Source of the DNA: a virus
Virus record (IMG/VR): IMGVR_UViG_3300027857_000001
Span: 1-64,000 of that record
Reading direction: 5' to 3' (one strand)
Length of the DNA stretch: 64,000 bases
The notes under the pieces are model-generated. The model searched no databases. It saw only the letters and a list, made by a program, of their open reading frames with translations, and was not told the origin of the DNA. Below are positions 34,169 through 41,699 of this stretch, piece by piece (positions within the stretch are counted from its first letter, which is position 1; every line of letters starts with the position of its first letter). A program made the translations under genes and the position numbers.

Positions 34169-34364
34169 ACCGGCGGCCTCTTCGTCCCGAAGAAAGTAGC
34201 CGTAAGTTCACGGGTTACGTTAAACCAGGATGTTCTCACTGTTCCGACCAGGACGTTTTCGGTTCGCCAGGTCAGAGGCCCAACGGCAAAGTCGCGTTCA
34301 GCGGCGTTCAGCGATATCCGCTCACGTTCACGGCTAGTCTCGTCCCCAGGAATTCCCCAGAAAC
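34078..34364. other. attP-like site: tRNA-Pro(CGG) 3' half with flanking arm repeats
   Basis: Core 34148-34191 reads on the minus strand as the 3' half of tRNA-Pro(CGG), from the anticodon loop TTCGGGA to the acceptor end. The 5' half is absent. A 24-bp direct repeat (CGTCCCCAGGAATTCCCCAG plus AAAC, 34078-34101 and 34341-34364) lies on both sides. CGTTCAGCG (34295-34303, 34305-34313) and GTTCACGG copies (near 34206 and 34326) add further arm-type sites. A hairpin at 34109-34137 near the integrase end may be its terminator. Region 34169-34484 holds no gene. Confidence 0.65.
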
Positions 34365-34484
34365 GCCGTCCGCCGGGTTGCCGAGTCGGCTTGCCGCCGT
34401 CAGGCAGAACCCCATCCACGAATGCCCGGAGACTGACTCGCACCGTCTCGTGGTCGCAGCGATCGGCGCGATCTCAAGATGGAT

Positions 34485-35618
34485 GTCTCAGCAGATACGG
34501 CGCTGAGCGGACGTTGCGGCCGCAGAGGCCCCAGGGTCGAGGCGCTATTGAGGTGGATGTCTCAGCAGGTACGCACCCGAGCATGCGTTACCACCGCAGC
34601 CCGGCGGAGACTCGTGTTGCGTCGGCATCACGTCTCAGCGTTTACGCAGCTGAGCATGCGTTGCGACTTGACCGGGGTAGCGGTCAGGCCGACCAGGTAG
34701 GCGTCGTCTCAGCGTTTACGCAGCTGAGCATGCGTTACGACAACGCGCACGAACACAAGCGCACCTGGGACAGCCGGGTCTCAGCGTTTACGCAGCTGAG
34801 CATGCGTTGCGACCAGGACGAGGGCTCCACCCGCGGCCAGTCTCAGCTCAGTCTCAGCAGGTACGCAGCTGAGCATGCGTTGCGACGCCGCATGCACTCA
34901 TGGCACGGGTAGGTGGTGGTGGTCTCAGCAGGTACGCAGCTGAGCATGCGTTGCGACTCTTACAGGGTATGCTTCACCGTTCCTGGGATAACGGAGGTCT
35001 CAGCAGGTACGCAGCTGAGCATGCGTTGCGACCGCGCACACGCCACTGGCTTCGCTGCCTCGGCGTGGGTCTCAGCAGGTACGCAGCTGAGCATGCGTTA
35101 CGACGTCCAGGGTGCCTTCAGCCGCACGCTCCACCCACAGCGTCTCAGCAGGTACGCAGCTGAGCATGCGTTGCGACGCCGCATGCACTCATGGCACGGG
35201 TAGGTGGTGGTGGTCTCAGCAGGTACGCAGCTGAGCATGCGTTGCGACCGCGGAGTGGACATCCCGCCCGACGCATGGGATCTGAGGTCTCAGCAGGTAC
35301 GCAGCTGAGCATGCGTTGCGACTAGCGCTAAATTAGTGCTAACTTACCGTTGCGTGTGGTCTCAGCAGGTACGCAGCTGAGCATGCGTTGCGACCATGAG
35401 CGCGCCAGGATTGCCGAAGCGGTGCTTGAGTTCGTCTCAGCAGGTACGCAGCTGAGCATGCGTTGCGACCTTAACGTTGCCCTAGATCGAGTGCAACCAT
35501 TAATCCCGGTCTCAGCAGGTACGCAGCTGAGCATGCGTTACGACCGTAGGACAAACGTGAGGAGGCGACGACCATGGACATGGTCTCAGCAGGTACGCAG
35601 CTGAGCATGCGTTACGAC
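34485..35618 (-). CRISPR. CRISPR array, 16 repeats and 15 spacers, no intact cas genes
   Basis: 36-nt repeat starting GTCTCAGCAGGTACGC and ending GAGCATGCGTTGCGAC on the plus strand; spacers 35-39 nt. Repeats start at 34485, 34559, 34632, 34706, 34778, 34851, 34922, 34997, 35069, 35142, 35213, 35287, 35359, 35434, 35509 and 35583. The first two are degenerate and repeats 3-5 share a variant (GTTTACG), so the left side is the old, leader-distal end and transcription probably runs leftward. In that direction each repeat carries a CUCAGC/GCUGAG stem two bases before the spacer, as in type V crRNA handles. Spacers 6 and 10 are identical. Confidence 0.9.
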
Positions 35619-36012
35619 CGCTCCCGGTTTTCACCGGGTATGGCCTGCGGGAATGCGGTGGCTTGCGAGCGGTCCTGAATGCTGGCCTCTAGCGGCTTAA
35701 CCGCCGCTCAATCCAGCCAGGGTTCGTGCCGTGTGACCTGCACGCGAGCGGCCCCCGGGGGTTCCGGGCACCACCGGGCCGCTCGCACGGACAGCCCGGG
35801 GGACGTTCAGTACAGCGGACAGCAGCAGAGCTGTCCCGGGCAGGCTCCCGCATCTGCGCCGGCCAGGGATGCCTGGCTGCGCGCGGTGAACCTGCCGCCC
35901 CGTCAGTGGCGGACGGGCACGCCATGGGTTATGGACTTGTCAAGAAACAGCCTGCACCGGAGTCTACCGGCGCAGGCTTAGCCTGTCGTCAGGCGTGGCC
36001 GCCGTGAGCCGG
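35619..36012. other. Array-flanking region, probable leader side
   Basis: No gene seen in 394 bases. CCCGGT/ACCGGG (35624-35638) lies right after the last repeat. A strong 11-bp dyad GCGAGCGGCCC (35744-35754, pairing with 35776-35786) may be a terminator for the leftward winged-helix gene region or a protein site. A clear minus-strand promoter was not found. Confidence 0.4.
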
Positions 36013-36672
36013 TTATGCCGTTGCCGGGACCGGCTGGATACCGCCGCCTCGCGCCTCAGCGTACGCACCGGCCCAGTCCCGGGTGAAGTACAGCCGGTCA
36101 CCATCCGGGGCGACGCAGCCATGCTCGGTGAGCACGTCGATCTCCTCCGGGAGCAGCACCGACGGGTCGTAGCCGGCGCGGTCGAGCGCGGTAGAGGCGT
36201 CGTACAGCATCTCGGCCACGGCCTCCAGCCCTGCCAGCCGCTCAGCGGCGGCGTCGCGGCGTATCTCCAGCTCGCGCAGCTGCCTCTCGGCGATGCGCAG
36301 GTCGCTTTCCGCGTGCCTGAGCTCCCGCGTGGCGGCTGCCTTGCGCTGGTCGAGCCGTCGTTTCCGTGCGTTGAGCCACCTGCGGTGCTGCTCCATCCGG
36401 AGCTTCGCCGGGACCTGCGGCCGTTCCCTGGCCTGCTCCAGGCCCTTCTCCGAGATCCGGTAGAAGATCGGCGGCCGGCCGGGCTTCCCTGTCGGCATGG
36501 GCTGCCGGTCGATGATGCCCTCGGCCACGCCGGCTTCCAGCCAGCGCCGCACTGTGCTGAGAGACGGGTTCCTCGTCAGGGCCAGGCCCTTGTTCCAGGG
36601 CCTGCGCGGCTGCTGTTTCGCGACGGCCGCGGTGATGGCCAGTGCGGTCTTCAGCTTGCGGCGGTTGCTCAT
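36013..36672 (-). CDS. Winged-helix protein with coiled coil
   Basis: 219 aa. N-terminal HTH: NPSLSTVRRWLEAGVAEGII then GKPGRPPIFYRISEKGLEQA, which is a helix-wing layout as in PadR/MarR-like proteins. The middle (AAATRELRHAESDLRIAERQ onwards) is a coiled coil of about 70 residues. A short C-terminal part ends QPVPATA. Last gene of the leftward early operon; start overlaps the zinc-finger gene (ATGA). Confidence 0.65.
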   Translation of the reverse strand: MSNRRKLKTALAITAAVAKQQPRRPWNKGLALTRNPSLSTVRRWLEAGVAEGIIDRQPMPTGKPGRPPIFYRISEKGLEQARERPQVPAKLRMEQHRRWLNARKRRLDQRKAAATRELRHAESDLRIAERQLRELEIRRDAAAERLAGLEAVAEMLYDASTALDRAGYDPSVLLPEEIDVLTEHGCVAPDGDRLYFTRDWAGAYAEARGGGIQPVPATA

Positions 36673-36857
36673 GCCGCCAGCTTCCGCTGCCGTTCGCGCA
36701 GAGCCCGCTGGGCCATGACCCTCGCGCAGCCCTTCGAGCAGTACACGGCGTCAGCCCGGCGGTTCCTGAACGCGCTCCCGCAGTCCGGCCGGGCGCAGGT
36801 CCGTCTCTCCGGCATCGGCTGCTCGCAGTGGGGGCACAGCTCGGTGGTGCGCTTCAC
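36669..36857 (-). CDS. Small double zinc-finger protein
   Basis: 62 aa, GTG start. LCPHCEQPMPERRTCARPDCGSAF and VYCSKGCARV give six to seven Cys in two knuckles, then a basic C-terminus (RALRERQRKLAA). Common type in actinophages. Confidence 0.65.
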   Translation of the reverse strand: MKRTTELCPHCEQPMPERRTCARPDCGSAFRNRRADAVYCSKGCARVMAQRALRERQRKLAA

Positions 36858-36927
36858 GTCGGCAAGGTATCACGGTGATACGTTCCGTGCGGGCTGAAAT
36901 ATCACGCCACGGTGAGGGAATAAGCGG

Positions 36928-37203
36928 TTACCACCTGAGGTCCGGTGCCGTATGCCTGTACTTCCCGTCCGGCCAGGACGCACGTTCCTCGATCTCGGCG
37001 GCACGGGCCCGCCATTCCCCGGACAGTGCCAGTTCTTCGGGTGACGAGTCCTCTGGCCATGGCGGGTACAGGCCGGCGCTCCTCTGCTCATCGGTCCGCC
37101 GGTCGTAGAGCAGCGCCAGCGGCAGCGAGTACGGCCTGGCATTCGCCGACCGTCTGCGCGGCCGGGATCGCGGTTGTGTAGTTCAGCGGCCTGCCGCTAG
37201 CCA
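36928..37203 (-). pseudogene. Two fused or frameshifted small-gene remnants
   Basis: From ATG 37203 the first 30 residues (GRPLNYTTAIPAAQTVGECQ) match the start of a common small actinophage protein, but the frame stops after 38 codons at about 37087. In another frame YSLPLALLYDRRTDEQRSAG through DGKYRHTAPDLRW reads well to the TAA at 36928, but has no start codon. A deletion or frameshift joined two genes or broke one. Confidence 0.5.
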
Positions 37204-37697
37204 TCGCTCCCCTCCATCTGCTTCCGTACTGCCTTCTCTACGTCATCAGGTAGCCGCCACAGGCCGAGAGCACCCCGGCACGGGACCGGCTCAGCGAGCG
37301 GGCGGACGTTCTCCAGGAGCCAGTGGTACTGATCGCGGACCGCCCACGGCGAGCACAGCGGCCGGGTCGCGCCGCACGTCCCGCCGAAGTCAGGGCTCAG
37401 GTGGCAGCCGGACAGGCCGGCTACCGCGACTATGACGCCCTGGCCGGATGCGGCCTCATCGATCTCGAACCCGCACGCCTCGACGGCATCGAGGATGAGG
37501 TAGTTCTCCACGTCGCTGCGGTCCGGTCTGGTCTTGCTCGCGTGGATGGCAATAAGGCCCCGGTAGGCCGTTCCCCACGTGCGGTTCTCGACCGGCTTCG
37601 CCCCGATGGCGATCGCCCAGGCGTACGGCTGCCTGATCGAGAGCGCCCGCATGGCGTCCGGCTTGCCAGCTGGCATGTCAGTGAGCATGCGGGCCAT
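37197..37697 (-). CDS. ASCH-domain protein
   Basis: 166 aa. ALSIRQPYAWAIAIGAKPVE then NRTWGTAYRGLIAIHAS is the start of the ASCH fold (RNA- or modified-base-binding, PUA-like). GALGLWRLP closes the domain. ATG 37697 overlaps the upstream stop by 20 nt; ATG 37652 is an alternative. In phages ASCH proteins are thought to act on RNA or modified nucleotides. Confidence 0.75.
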   Translation of the reverse strand: MARMLTDMPAGKPDAMRALSIRQPYAWAIAIGAKPVENRTWGTAYRGLIAIHASKTRPDRSDVENYLILDAVEACGFEIDEAASGQGVIVAVAGLSGCHLSPDFGGTCGATRPLCSPWAVRDQYHWLLENVRPLAEPVPCRGALGLWRLPDDVEKAVRKQMEGSDG

Positions 37698-38031
37698 CGC
37701 CAGCTACCTCCGGGTGTCTCCCGTTCACGTAGAGCCGCATCTCTTCGACAGCGTTGCCCACCGCTTCGCCGACGCTGGCCACGCCCGCATCGAACCCGGC
37801 CGCGTAGGCGTCCCGGTCGCCTGGCACCAGGAGCGTCATCGTGCGGCCTTCCGCTCGCCGGAGCACGTCGTACCAGTCCGGGTGCTGGCTATCCCAGGGG
37901 GTGTCGGTGGTGTACCAGTTGCCGATGTTCGCCTTGTTCGACACCCACACCTCCTGACGCGGCTCGCCCCAGTCGATGGCGACCACGGAGCCGGTCGGGG
38001 GTTCCGGCTTCAGATACTGGTCAGGTGCCAT
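37678..38031 (-). CDS. Conserved-type phage protein, function unknown
   Basis: 117 aa from ATG 38031. GSVVAIDWGEPRQEVWVSN and WYTTDTPWDSQHPDWYDVL form a short beta-rich part, then a helix (GFDAGVASVGEAVGNAVEEM). Overlaps the Cys-rich mini gene upstream by 11 nt. Confidence 0.55.
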   Translation of the reverse strand: MAPDQYLKPEPPTGSVVAIDWGEPRQEVWVSNKANIGNWYTTDTPWDSQHPDWYDVLRRAEGRTMTLLVPGDRDAYAAGFDAGVASVGEAVGNAVEEMRLYVNGRHPEVAGDGPHAH

Positions 38032-38128
38032 CGCTGTCCTCCTCGTCGTCGTAGCAGGTGCACGAGCAGTCGCACTCACCGCAGTCAGGGCACGCCTCGC
38101 GGGTGTAGACGCACAGGGAGCACGTCAT
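38021..38128 (-). CDS. 35-aa Cys-rich acidic mini protein
   Basis: ATG in an ATGA overlap with the upstream stop. Eight Cys in the first 26 residues (TCSLCVYTREACPDCGECDC, then SCTCYDDEEDSD). The density of CxC and CxxC suggests metal binding. Too short for a stable fold without metal. Confidence 0.55.
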   Translation of the reverse strand: MTCSLCVYTREACPDCGECDCSCTCYDDEEDSDGT

Positions 38129-38424
38129 CAGTGGTCCTCCTTCAGCCTGTCGAGCATGGCCAGCCGCAGCACGCATTCGGCCTCGGTCATCCGGTGGCCC
38201 GCGTCCCACGTGCAGCGGGAGCAGATCAGGGTGCCGTCCTGCGCTGTCTCGGGGGTCGCCGACAGCGGATGGGTCGTGAGAGCTTCCCGCAGCGCGGCCA
38301 GGGTGCGGCGGAGATCGAAGTAGGCGGTGCGCCGGAGAGTGGAACCAGACAGGCTCAGCTTCGCAATGTTCTCTTCGTTGCGCTGCTCGATCGCGTCGAG
38401 TGCGGCGGCCAGGTCGTCAGCCAC
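38128..38424 (-). CDS. Small helical protein with a CxxC pair
   Basis: 98 aa from GTG 38424. Long helix (ADDLAAALDAIEQRNEENIA), then LRRTLAALREAL; ICSRCTWDAGH near residue 70 may bind zinc with a later Cys. Overlaps both neighbours. Confidence 0.55.
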   Translation of the reverse strand: MADDLAAALDAIEQRNEENIAKLSLSGSTLRRTAYFDLRRTLAALREALTTHPLSATPETAQDGTLICSRCTWDAGHRMTEAECVLRLAMLDRLKEDH

Positions 38425-38722
38425 TTGCGCCCTCCTCCCCGAGCAGCTCACGGGTGATCGCCTCGCGCAGGTCACGGGCACACGCGGCGCGGACCCAGCC
38501 GCGATCCTCGGTCAGCGCCGACACCGGGCCGTCATCGATCTCGTCCCACTTCCCCGGCATCCCCAGTACCGCGTCCAGCGCGGCCAGGAGCCGGGGGACA
38601 TCAGCGGCGGATGCACCCGCTGCCGCCGGGCTGGCGTATGCGAGCGCGGCCCGGTTCCTGATCCTGGCCAGCTCGGCACGGACGGGACCGGGGTCTGGTG
38701 CGTGCCCTGCCGGGTCAGTCAT
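38417..38722 (-). CDS. 101-aa helical phage protein
   Basis: VRAELARIRNRAALAYA and VPRLLAALDAVLGMPGKWDE are two helices; REAITRELLGEE ends it. The pattern 'ALLAALDAVL' is frequent among small actinophage early proteins. Function unknown. Confidence 0.55.
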   Translation of the reverse strand: MTDPAGHAPDPGPVRAELARIRNRAALAYASPAAAGASAADVPRLLAALDAVLGMPGKWDEIDDGPVSALTEDRGWVRAACARDLREAITRELLGEEGASG

Positions 38723-39209
38723 CGAACCCGTCCGCGTACGAGCACAGCAGCCATGCCGGCTTCTCCGCGACCGGCGTCAGGCCGAGCGTCCCGAGCGCGG
38801 CGGCGAGCTGCTCGTCCCAGCCGCGCCGGGTCGCCTCGTCCGCGCCGAGCAGTCCGCCGGCGTCCTGCGGGTTGCCCCGGCTCGCCTCCAGCGCCTTCGC
38901 GGCCAGGATGAACATCGGCGCGGTATCCGAGCAGTGGATGACGATCGTGACGCCGAGCAGCTCCAGCGCCTCCTCGCGGTGCTGGTAATAGTCCGCCGAG
39001 CCGTCTTCCGCAGTGAAGCCGGCAGCGGCCAGAAGCTCGTCCTCGGCTTCAGCGGCGAACGCGCTCAGGTCATCCCAGTGGCTGCACCGCTCGTCGTGCC
39101 AGGGGACAGCCAGCTCCCCGTACTCACCGACCTCGCGGACCTTCCACTCGTCGTCGGCGCTGCCCAGGTCGTAACCGTAGGCGAGGATCGCGTCTGTTGA
39201 CCGGCCCAT
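38715..39209 (-). CDS. Actinophage early protein (YGYDLG-type)
   Basis: 164 aa. The start GRSTDAILAYGYDLG and the later VTIVIHCSDTAPMFILAA recur in streptomycete phage proteins of unknown function. Acidic. Overlaps its downstream neighbour by 8 nt. Confidence 0.6.
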   Translation of the reverse strand: MGRSTDAILAYGYDLGSADDEWKVREVGEYGELAVPWHDERCSHWDDLSAFAAEAEDELLAAAGFTAEDGSADYYQHREEALELLGVTIVIHCSDTAPMFILAAKALEASRGNPQDAGGLLGADEATRRGWDEQLAAALGTLGLTPVAEKPAWLLCSYADGFDD

Positions 39210-39212
39210 TCG

Positions 39213-39446
39213 TTACTCCTTTCCCGCCGTTACGGCGGCTGTCTCATCCCACTGCCCGTATTCGGCTAGCGGGATCACGCCGAGCTTCACGCCTTCAGCG
39301 AGCACAGTCGCCGCGGTGAGCGCCAGCAGCGCGTGCACCTGGGCGAGCTGCCCGGCCTGGACGTGATGGTTACGAAGCTCGCCCTCGTAGTCCGCGGCGG
39401 CCATGGCGAACCGCTCAGCTATGCGAAAGTGCTCCGGTCCTGTCAT
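39213..39446 (-). CDS. 77-aa helical phage protein
   Basis: HFRIAERFAMAAADYEGEL and LAQVHALLALTAATVLAEG: two amphipathic helices followed by a strand. Seen in actinophages as a small hypothetical protein. Overlaps the upstream gene by four bases (ATGA). Confidence 0.55.
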   Translation of the reverse strand: MTGPEHFRIAERFAMAAADYEGELRNHHVQAGQLAQVHALLALTAATVLAEGVKLGVIPLAEYGQWDETAAVTAGKE

Positions 39447-39715
39447 CGGCTGTCCACTCCTGTCGTTGCGGCGGTCATCTCAAGCAGCTCCAGCCCGTAC
39501 ACCCAGAGCCGCACGTGCGTCGTGAACCCGGCTGAGGCCCGCACCGAATACCCGGCGCACTCCTCGCACTCCATCCGGGTCCGCCTCTGCGGCGACAGCC
39601 CGGTCAGCCAGTCGGCGACGACCAGCCGGGTGGCGGTGGCGTGCCGGCACGTCTCGCAAGTCAGCGGCTGCTCAGGGCCGGCTGCCGCAGGCACGGCCGC
39701 CGGATCGGCACTCAT
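39443..39715 (-). CDS. 90-aa zinc-binding type protein
   Basis: ATG 39715 shares a base with the STAS stop (TGATG). TCETCRHATATRLVV and MECEECAGYSV form a four-Cys site, then VRLWVYGLELLEMTAA as a helix. No family name. Confidence 0.55.
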   Translation of the reverse strand: MSADPAAVPAAAGPEQPLTCETCRHATATRLVVADWLTGLSPQRRTRMECEECAGYSVRASAGFTTHVRLWVYGLELLEMTAATTGVDSR

Positions 39716-40056
39716 CAGGGCCTCACCCCGGCCTCGTCGACGCTCCCGCGCACCCCCATGCGCCCGAGCAGGCCCATGGTCCGCAGCACCCGCAGCACCG
39801 GCTCGGCGGTGCACGCGATGGCGAACTGGCTGCCACGGGCCTCCTGACGTTTCATCGCGCCCACCAGGACGCCGACGCCCACGTTGTCGAGGAACGTGAC
39901 GCCGTCCAGGTCGATGACGAGCGGGGCAATGTTCTCCTCGGTGATGCTCCTGGCCAGTTCGCGAAGCTGCGGGGCGGTGCGGAAGTCCACGGACCCGGCG
40001 ACGGTGATGACCACCAGGTCGTCAGACGTCTCGTGGCTGAGCCTGATCGCGGTCAC
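39715..40056 (-). CDS. STAS-domain (anti-anti-sigma-like) protein lacking the usual Ser
   Basis: 113 aa from GTG 40056 (GTGA overlap). LVVITVAGSVDFRTAPQLRE then PLVIDLDGVTFLDNVGVGVL is the SpoIIAA/RsbV fold. The conserved phosphorylated Ser (in D-S-S/T-G) is replaced here: FLDNVGVGV. So it cannot be switched off by a kinase in the usual way. GHKL proteins that could be its partners are encoded at 17.3 and 27.1 kb. Confidence 0.78.
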   Translation of the reverse strand: MTAIRLSHETSDDLVVITVAGSVDFRTAPQLRELARSITEENIAPLVIDLDGVTFLDNVGVGVLVGAMKRQEARGSQFAIACTAEPVLRVLRTMGLLGRMGVRGSVDEAGVRP

Positions 40057-40475
40057 TGCCCGGCCTCCAGTTCGCTCATCTTCGCCAGCGCTGACATCGC
40101 GGCTCCGGTGTGGGTGCCCCACGCGATCGCGTCAGCGACCTCCCCGGAAGCCTCTGCCGCATGAAGCGCGGCCTCGGTCTGCTCTGCGCTGAGGGTCAGG
40201 TAGCCCTTCAGCGCCTCCCAGCGGGCCTCTGCGGCACCAGGGAACACCGCGCCGAGCGAGACGGCGAACTCTTCCAGCCATTCCTCGGCGGCCAGCTTGA
40301 GCACCTCTGGGTCCTCGTCCCGCCGGTACCTCTCGCAGAGGACGGGGAACGCCGAGCTGAGCGTCCAGCACCTGGCGTCTCCCCAGATCATGAACATCCG
40401 GTCCAGGGTGCCGGCGTGGCCGCTCCATCCGCCGTACCGGGCCTGCTCCCAGCGGATGCGGGCGGTCCCGGTCAC
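40053..40475 (-). CDS. 140-aa phage protein, function unknown
   Basis: RIRWEQARYGGWSGHAGTLD and FMIWGDARCWTLSSAFP suggest a small beta part; then ERYRRDEDPEVLKLAAEEWL and helical repeats to the end. The 'R-Y-G-W-x-G' type start is frequent in actinophage early genes. Overlaps both neighbours. Confidence 0.55.
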   Translation of the reverse strand: MTGTARIRWEQARYGGWSGHAGTLDRMFMIWGDARCWTLSSAFPVLCERYRRDEDPEVLKLAAEEWLEEFAVSLGAVFPGAAEARWEALKGYLTLSAEQTEAALHAAEASGEVADAIAWGTHTGAAMSALAKMSELEAGQ

Positions 40476-40813
40476 GAGAACTCACCCGGCACGAACCGGT
40501 TTCCCTCCGCGTCAAGATGCTCGCCCCGGTTCAGGTCGTTCCGGCCGCCGCGCCGGTCCTCGATCAGCTTGAGCAGGTCCGCCTCCGGTACCTGGCGGCC
40601 GTGCTCGTCGTAGATACCGCCGAGGTCCAGCAGCTTCCGCCAGGACGCGAAGTCGTTCACCGGCTCGGTAACCACATCCGGGCCGTCCCATTCGGGGTTC
40701 GGGTAGGCGCGGAACGTGAAAGCCCAACCGGTGCTGGACTTTCCGAGGTGAACCCAGCGCGAGCACTGCTTCTCGCACGCACCCTCGGGGCGGACGTAAT
40801 AGTTGGTCCCCAT
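40472..40813 (-). CDS. NYY-type small phage protein
   Basis: 113 aa. GTNYYVRPEGACEKQCSRWV then HLGKSSTGWAFTFRAYP is a known actinophage/actinobacterial small-protein pattern (TNYY start, Cys pair, HxGK-S). C-terminal half NDFASWRKLLDLGG onwards is helical. Function unknown. Confidence 0.65.
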   Translation of the reverse strand: MGTNYYVRPEGACEKQCSRWVHLGKSSTGWAFTFRAYPNPEWDGPDVVTEPVNDFASWRKLLDLGGIYDEHGRQVPEADLLKLIEDRRGGRNDLNRGEHLDAEGNRFVPGEFS

Positions 40814-40816
40814 CAG

Positions 40817-41140
40817 TCAGTCCTTCCGTGCGGTGACGATCAGGCGGCTGAAGTACCCGCCCGCCTCCCCGCTGCGCTCAACCGCGTACCCGGCCGCCTC
40901 GATGACCTGCGCGTAACGCTCCTCCATCTCGGCGGAGCGCTGGCGGTCGGCGTCAGCGGAGTGGAACCGACCGTCCTCGTGCCCGACGTGCACACGACCG
41001 CTCTCGTAGCCGCGGACGACGTAGCCCTCACTGTGGTTGCGCCAGCCCTTGACGCCGGTCGCGCTCGACTCGGACCGCTCAAAACCGGCACGCTTCAGCA
41101 GGGCGCTGATGCCCTGCGGGGTGGGGGGCTTGTGGGTCAT
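40817..41140 (-). CDS. 107-aa protein, function unknown
   Basis: ATG 41140 overlaps the membrane-protein stop. PQGISALLKRAGFERSESSA then VRGYESGRVHVGHEDGRFHS and YAQVIEAAGYAVERSG. Alternating strand/helix; no family recognised. Confidence 0.55.
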   Translation of the reverse strand: MTHKPPTPQGISALLKRAGFERSESSATGVKGWRNHSEGYVVRGYESGRVHVGHEDGRFHSADADRQRSAEMEERYAQVIEAAGYAVERSGEAGGYFSRLIVTARKD

Positions 41141-41316
41141 GACCTTCTCCCGAAGAGGACAGACATGATTGTCAGGCCGATGCCGTAGATCAGCAGGAAG
41201 TAGCCCAGGGTCGGGACCAGGGCGCTCAGGTGGTGCTGGTGGGTGAGCACCGCTGTGCCCCAGAAGGTGCACAGGAAGGCGATGCTGAGCTTGAAAGCCG
41301 CAGTCTTGTCCATCAT
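41137..41316 (-). CDS. 59-aa two-helix membrane protein
   Basis: ATG 41316 shares a base with the upstream stop (TGATG) and its stop overlaps the next ATG. LSIAFLCTFWGTAVLT and LVPTLGYFLLIYGIGLTIM are membrane helices; the end (FGRRS) is basic, so the C-terminus is inside. Probably N-in, C-in. Confidence 0.65.
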   Translation of the reverse strand: MMDKTAAFKLSIAFLCTFWGTAVLTHQHHLSALVPTLGYFLLIYGIGLTIMSVLFGRRS

Positions 41317-41699
41317 CAGTCCTCGTAGTCGGTGCGCTCTTGCGCATAAAGATCTTTGGTCTCGCGGTCCGGCACGGCCGGGGAATCAGCGGTCCACCCG
41401 GAAGCGATCAGGTCAGCACGGAGGGCGGCGAGCTCCGGCGGCAGCGGTCGCTCAGCGGATGCCAGCGCGGAACCGTCTGCTGTTGCTCGCCGCGCCTTGG
41501 GCAGCGAGGAGAACAGGCCGCAGTCGGTGCCGGTCGGCAGGTGCTCAACCGTCCACGGGGTTCCGGTGTCCTCGACTCGCGTGAAGGCGTACTCGCCGTC
41601 CTTCGAGACTGCCGCCCAAGCCTCGGTCCGGCCGGTGCGGAACGACGGGTGCTGCTCGGTTATCTCGACCGGGGTGAGGCGGGTCCGGGTACTGGTCAC
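41316..41699 (-). CDS. 127-aa protein, function unknown
   Basis: VEITEQHPSFRTGRTEAWAAVS and EYAFTRVEDTGTPWTVEHLP show short strands; C-terminal half ELAALRADLIASGW is helical. Ends with acidic residues. Overlaps both neighbours. Confidence 0.55.
   Translation of the reverse strand: MTSTRTRLTPVEITEQHPSFRTGRTEAWAAVSKDGEYAFTRVEDTGTPWTVEHLPTGTDCGLFSSLPKARRATADGSALASAERPLPPELAALRADLIASGWTADSPAVPDRETKDLYAQERTDYED

Noticed and set aside
34479-35604. Plus-strand open frames through the CRISPR array
   Set aside because: Made by repeat units read in frame, giving repeated AEHALR/AGTQLSMR segments; not proteins.
35689-35925. Minus-strand 78-codon frame right of the array
   Set aside because: Composition is that of non-coding GC-rich DNA and it runs through a strong hairpin; treated as leader or spacer.
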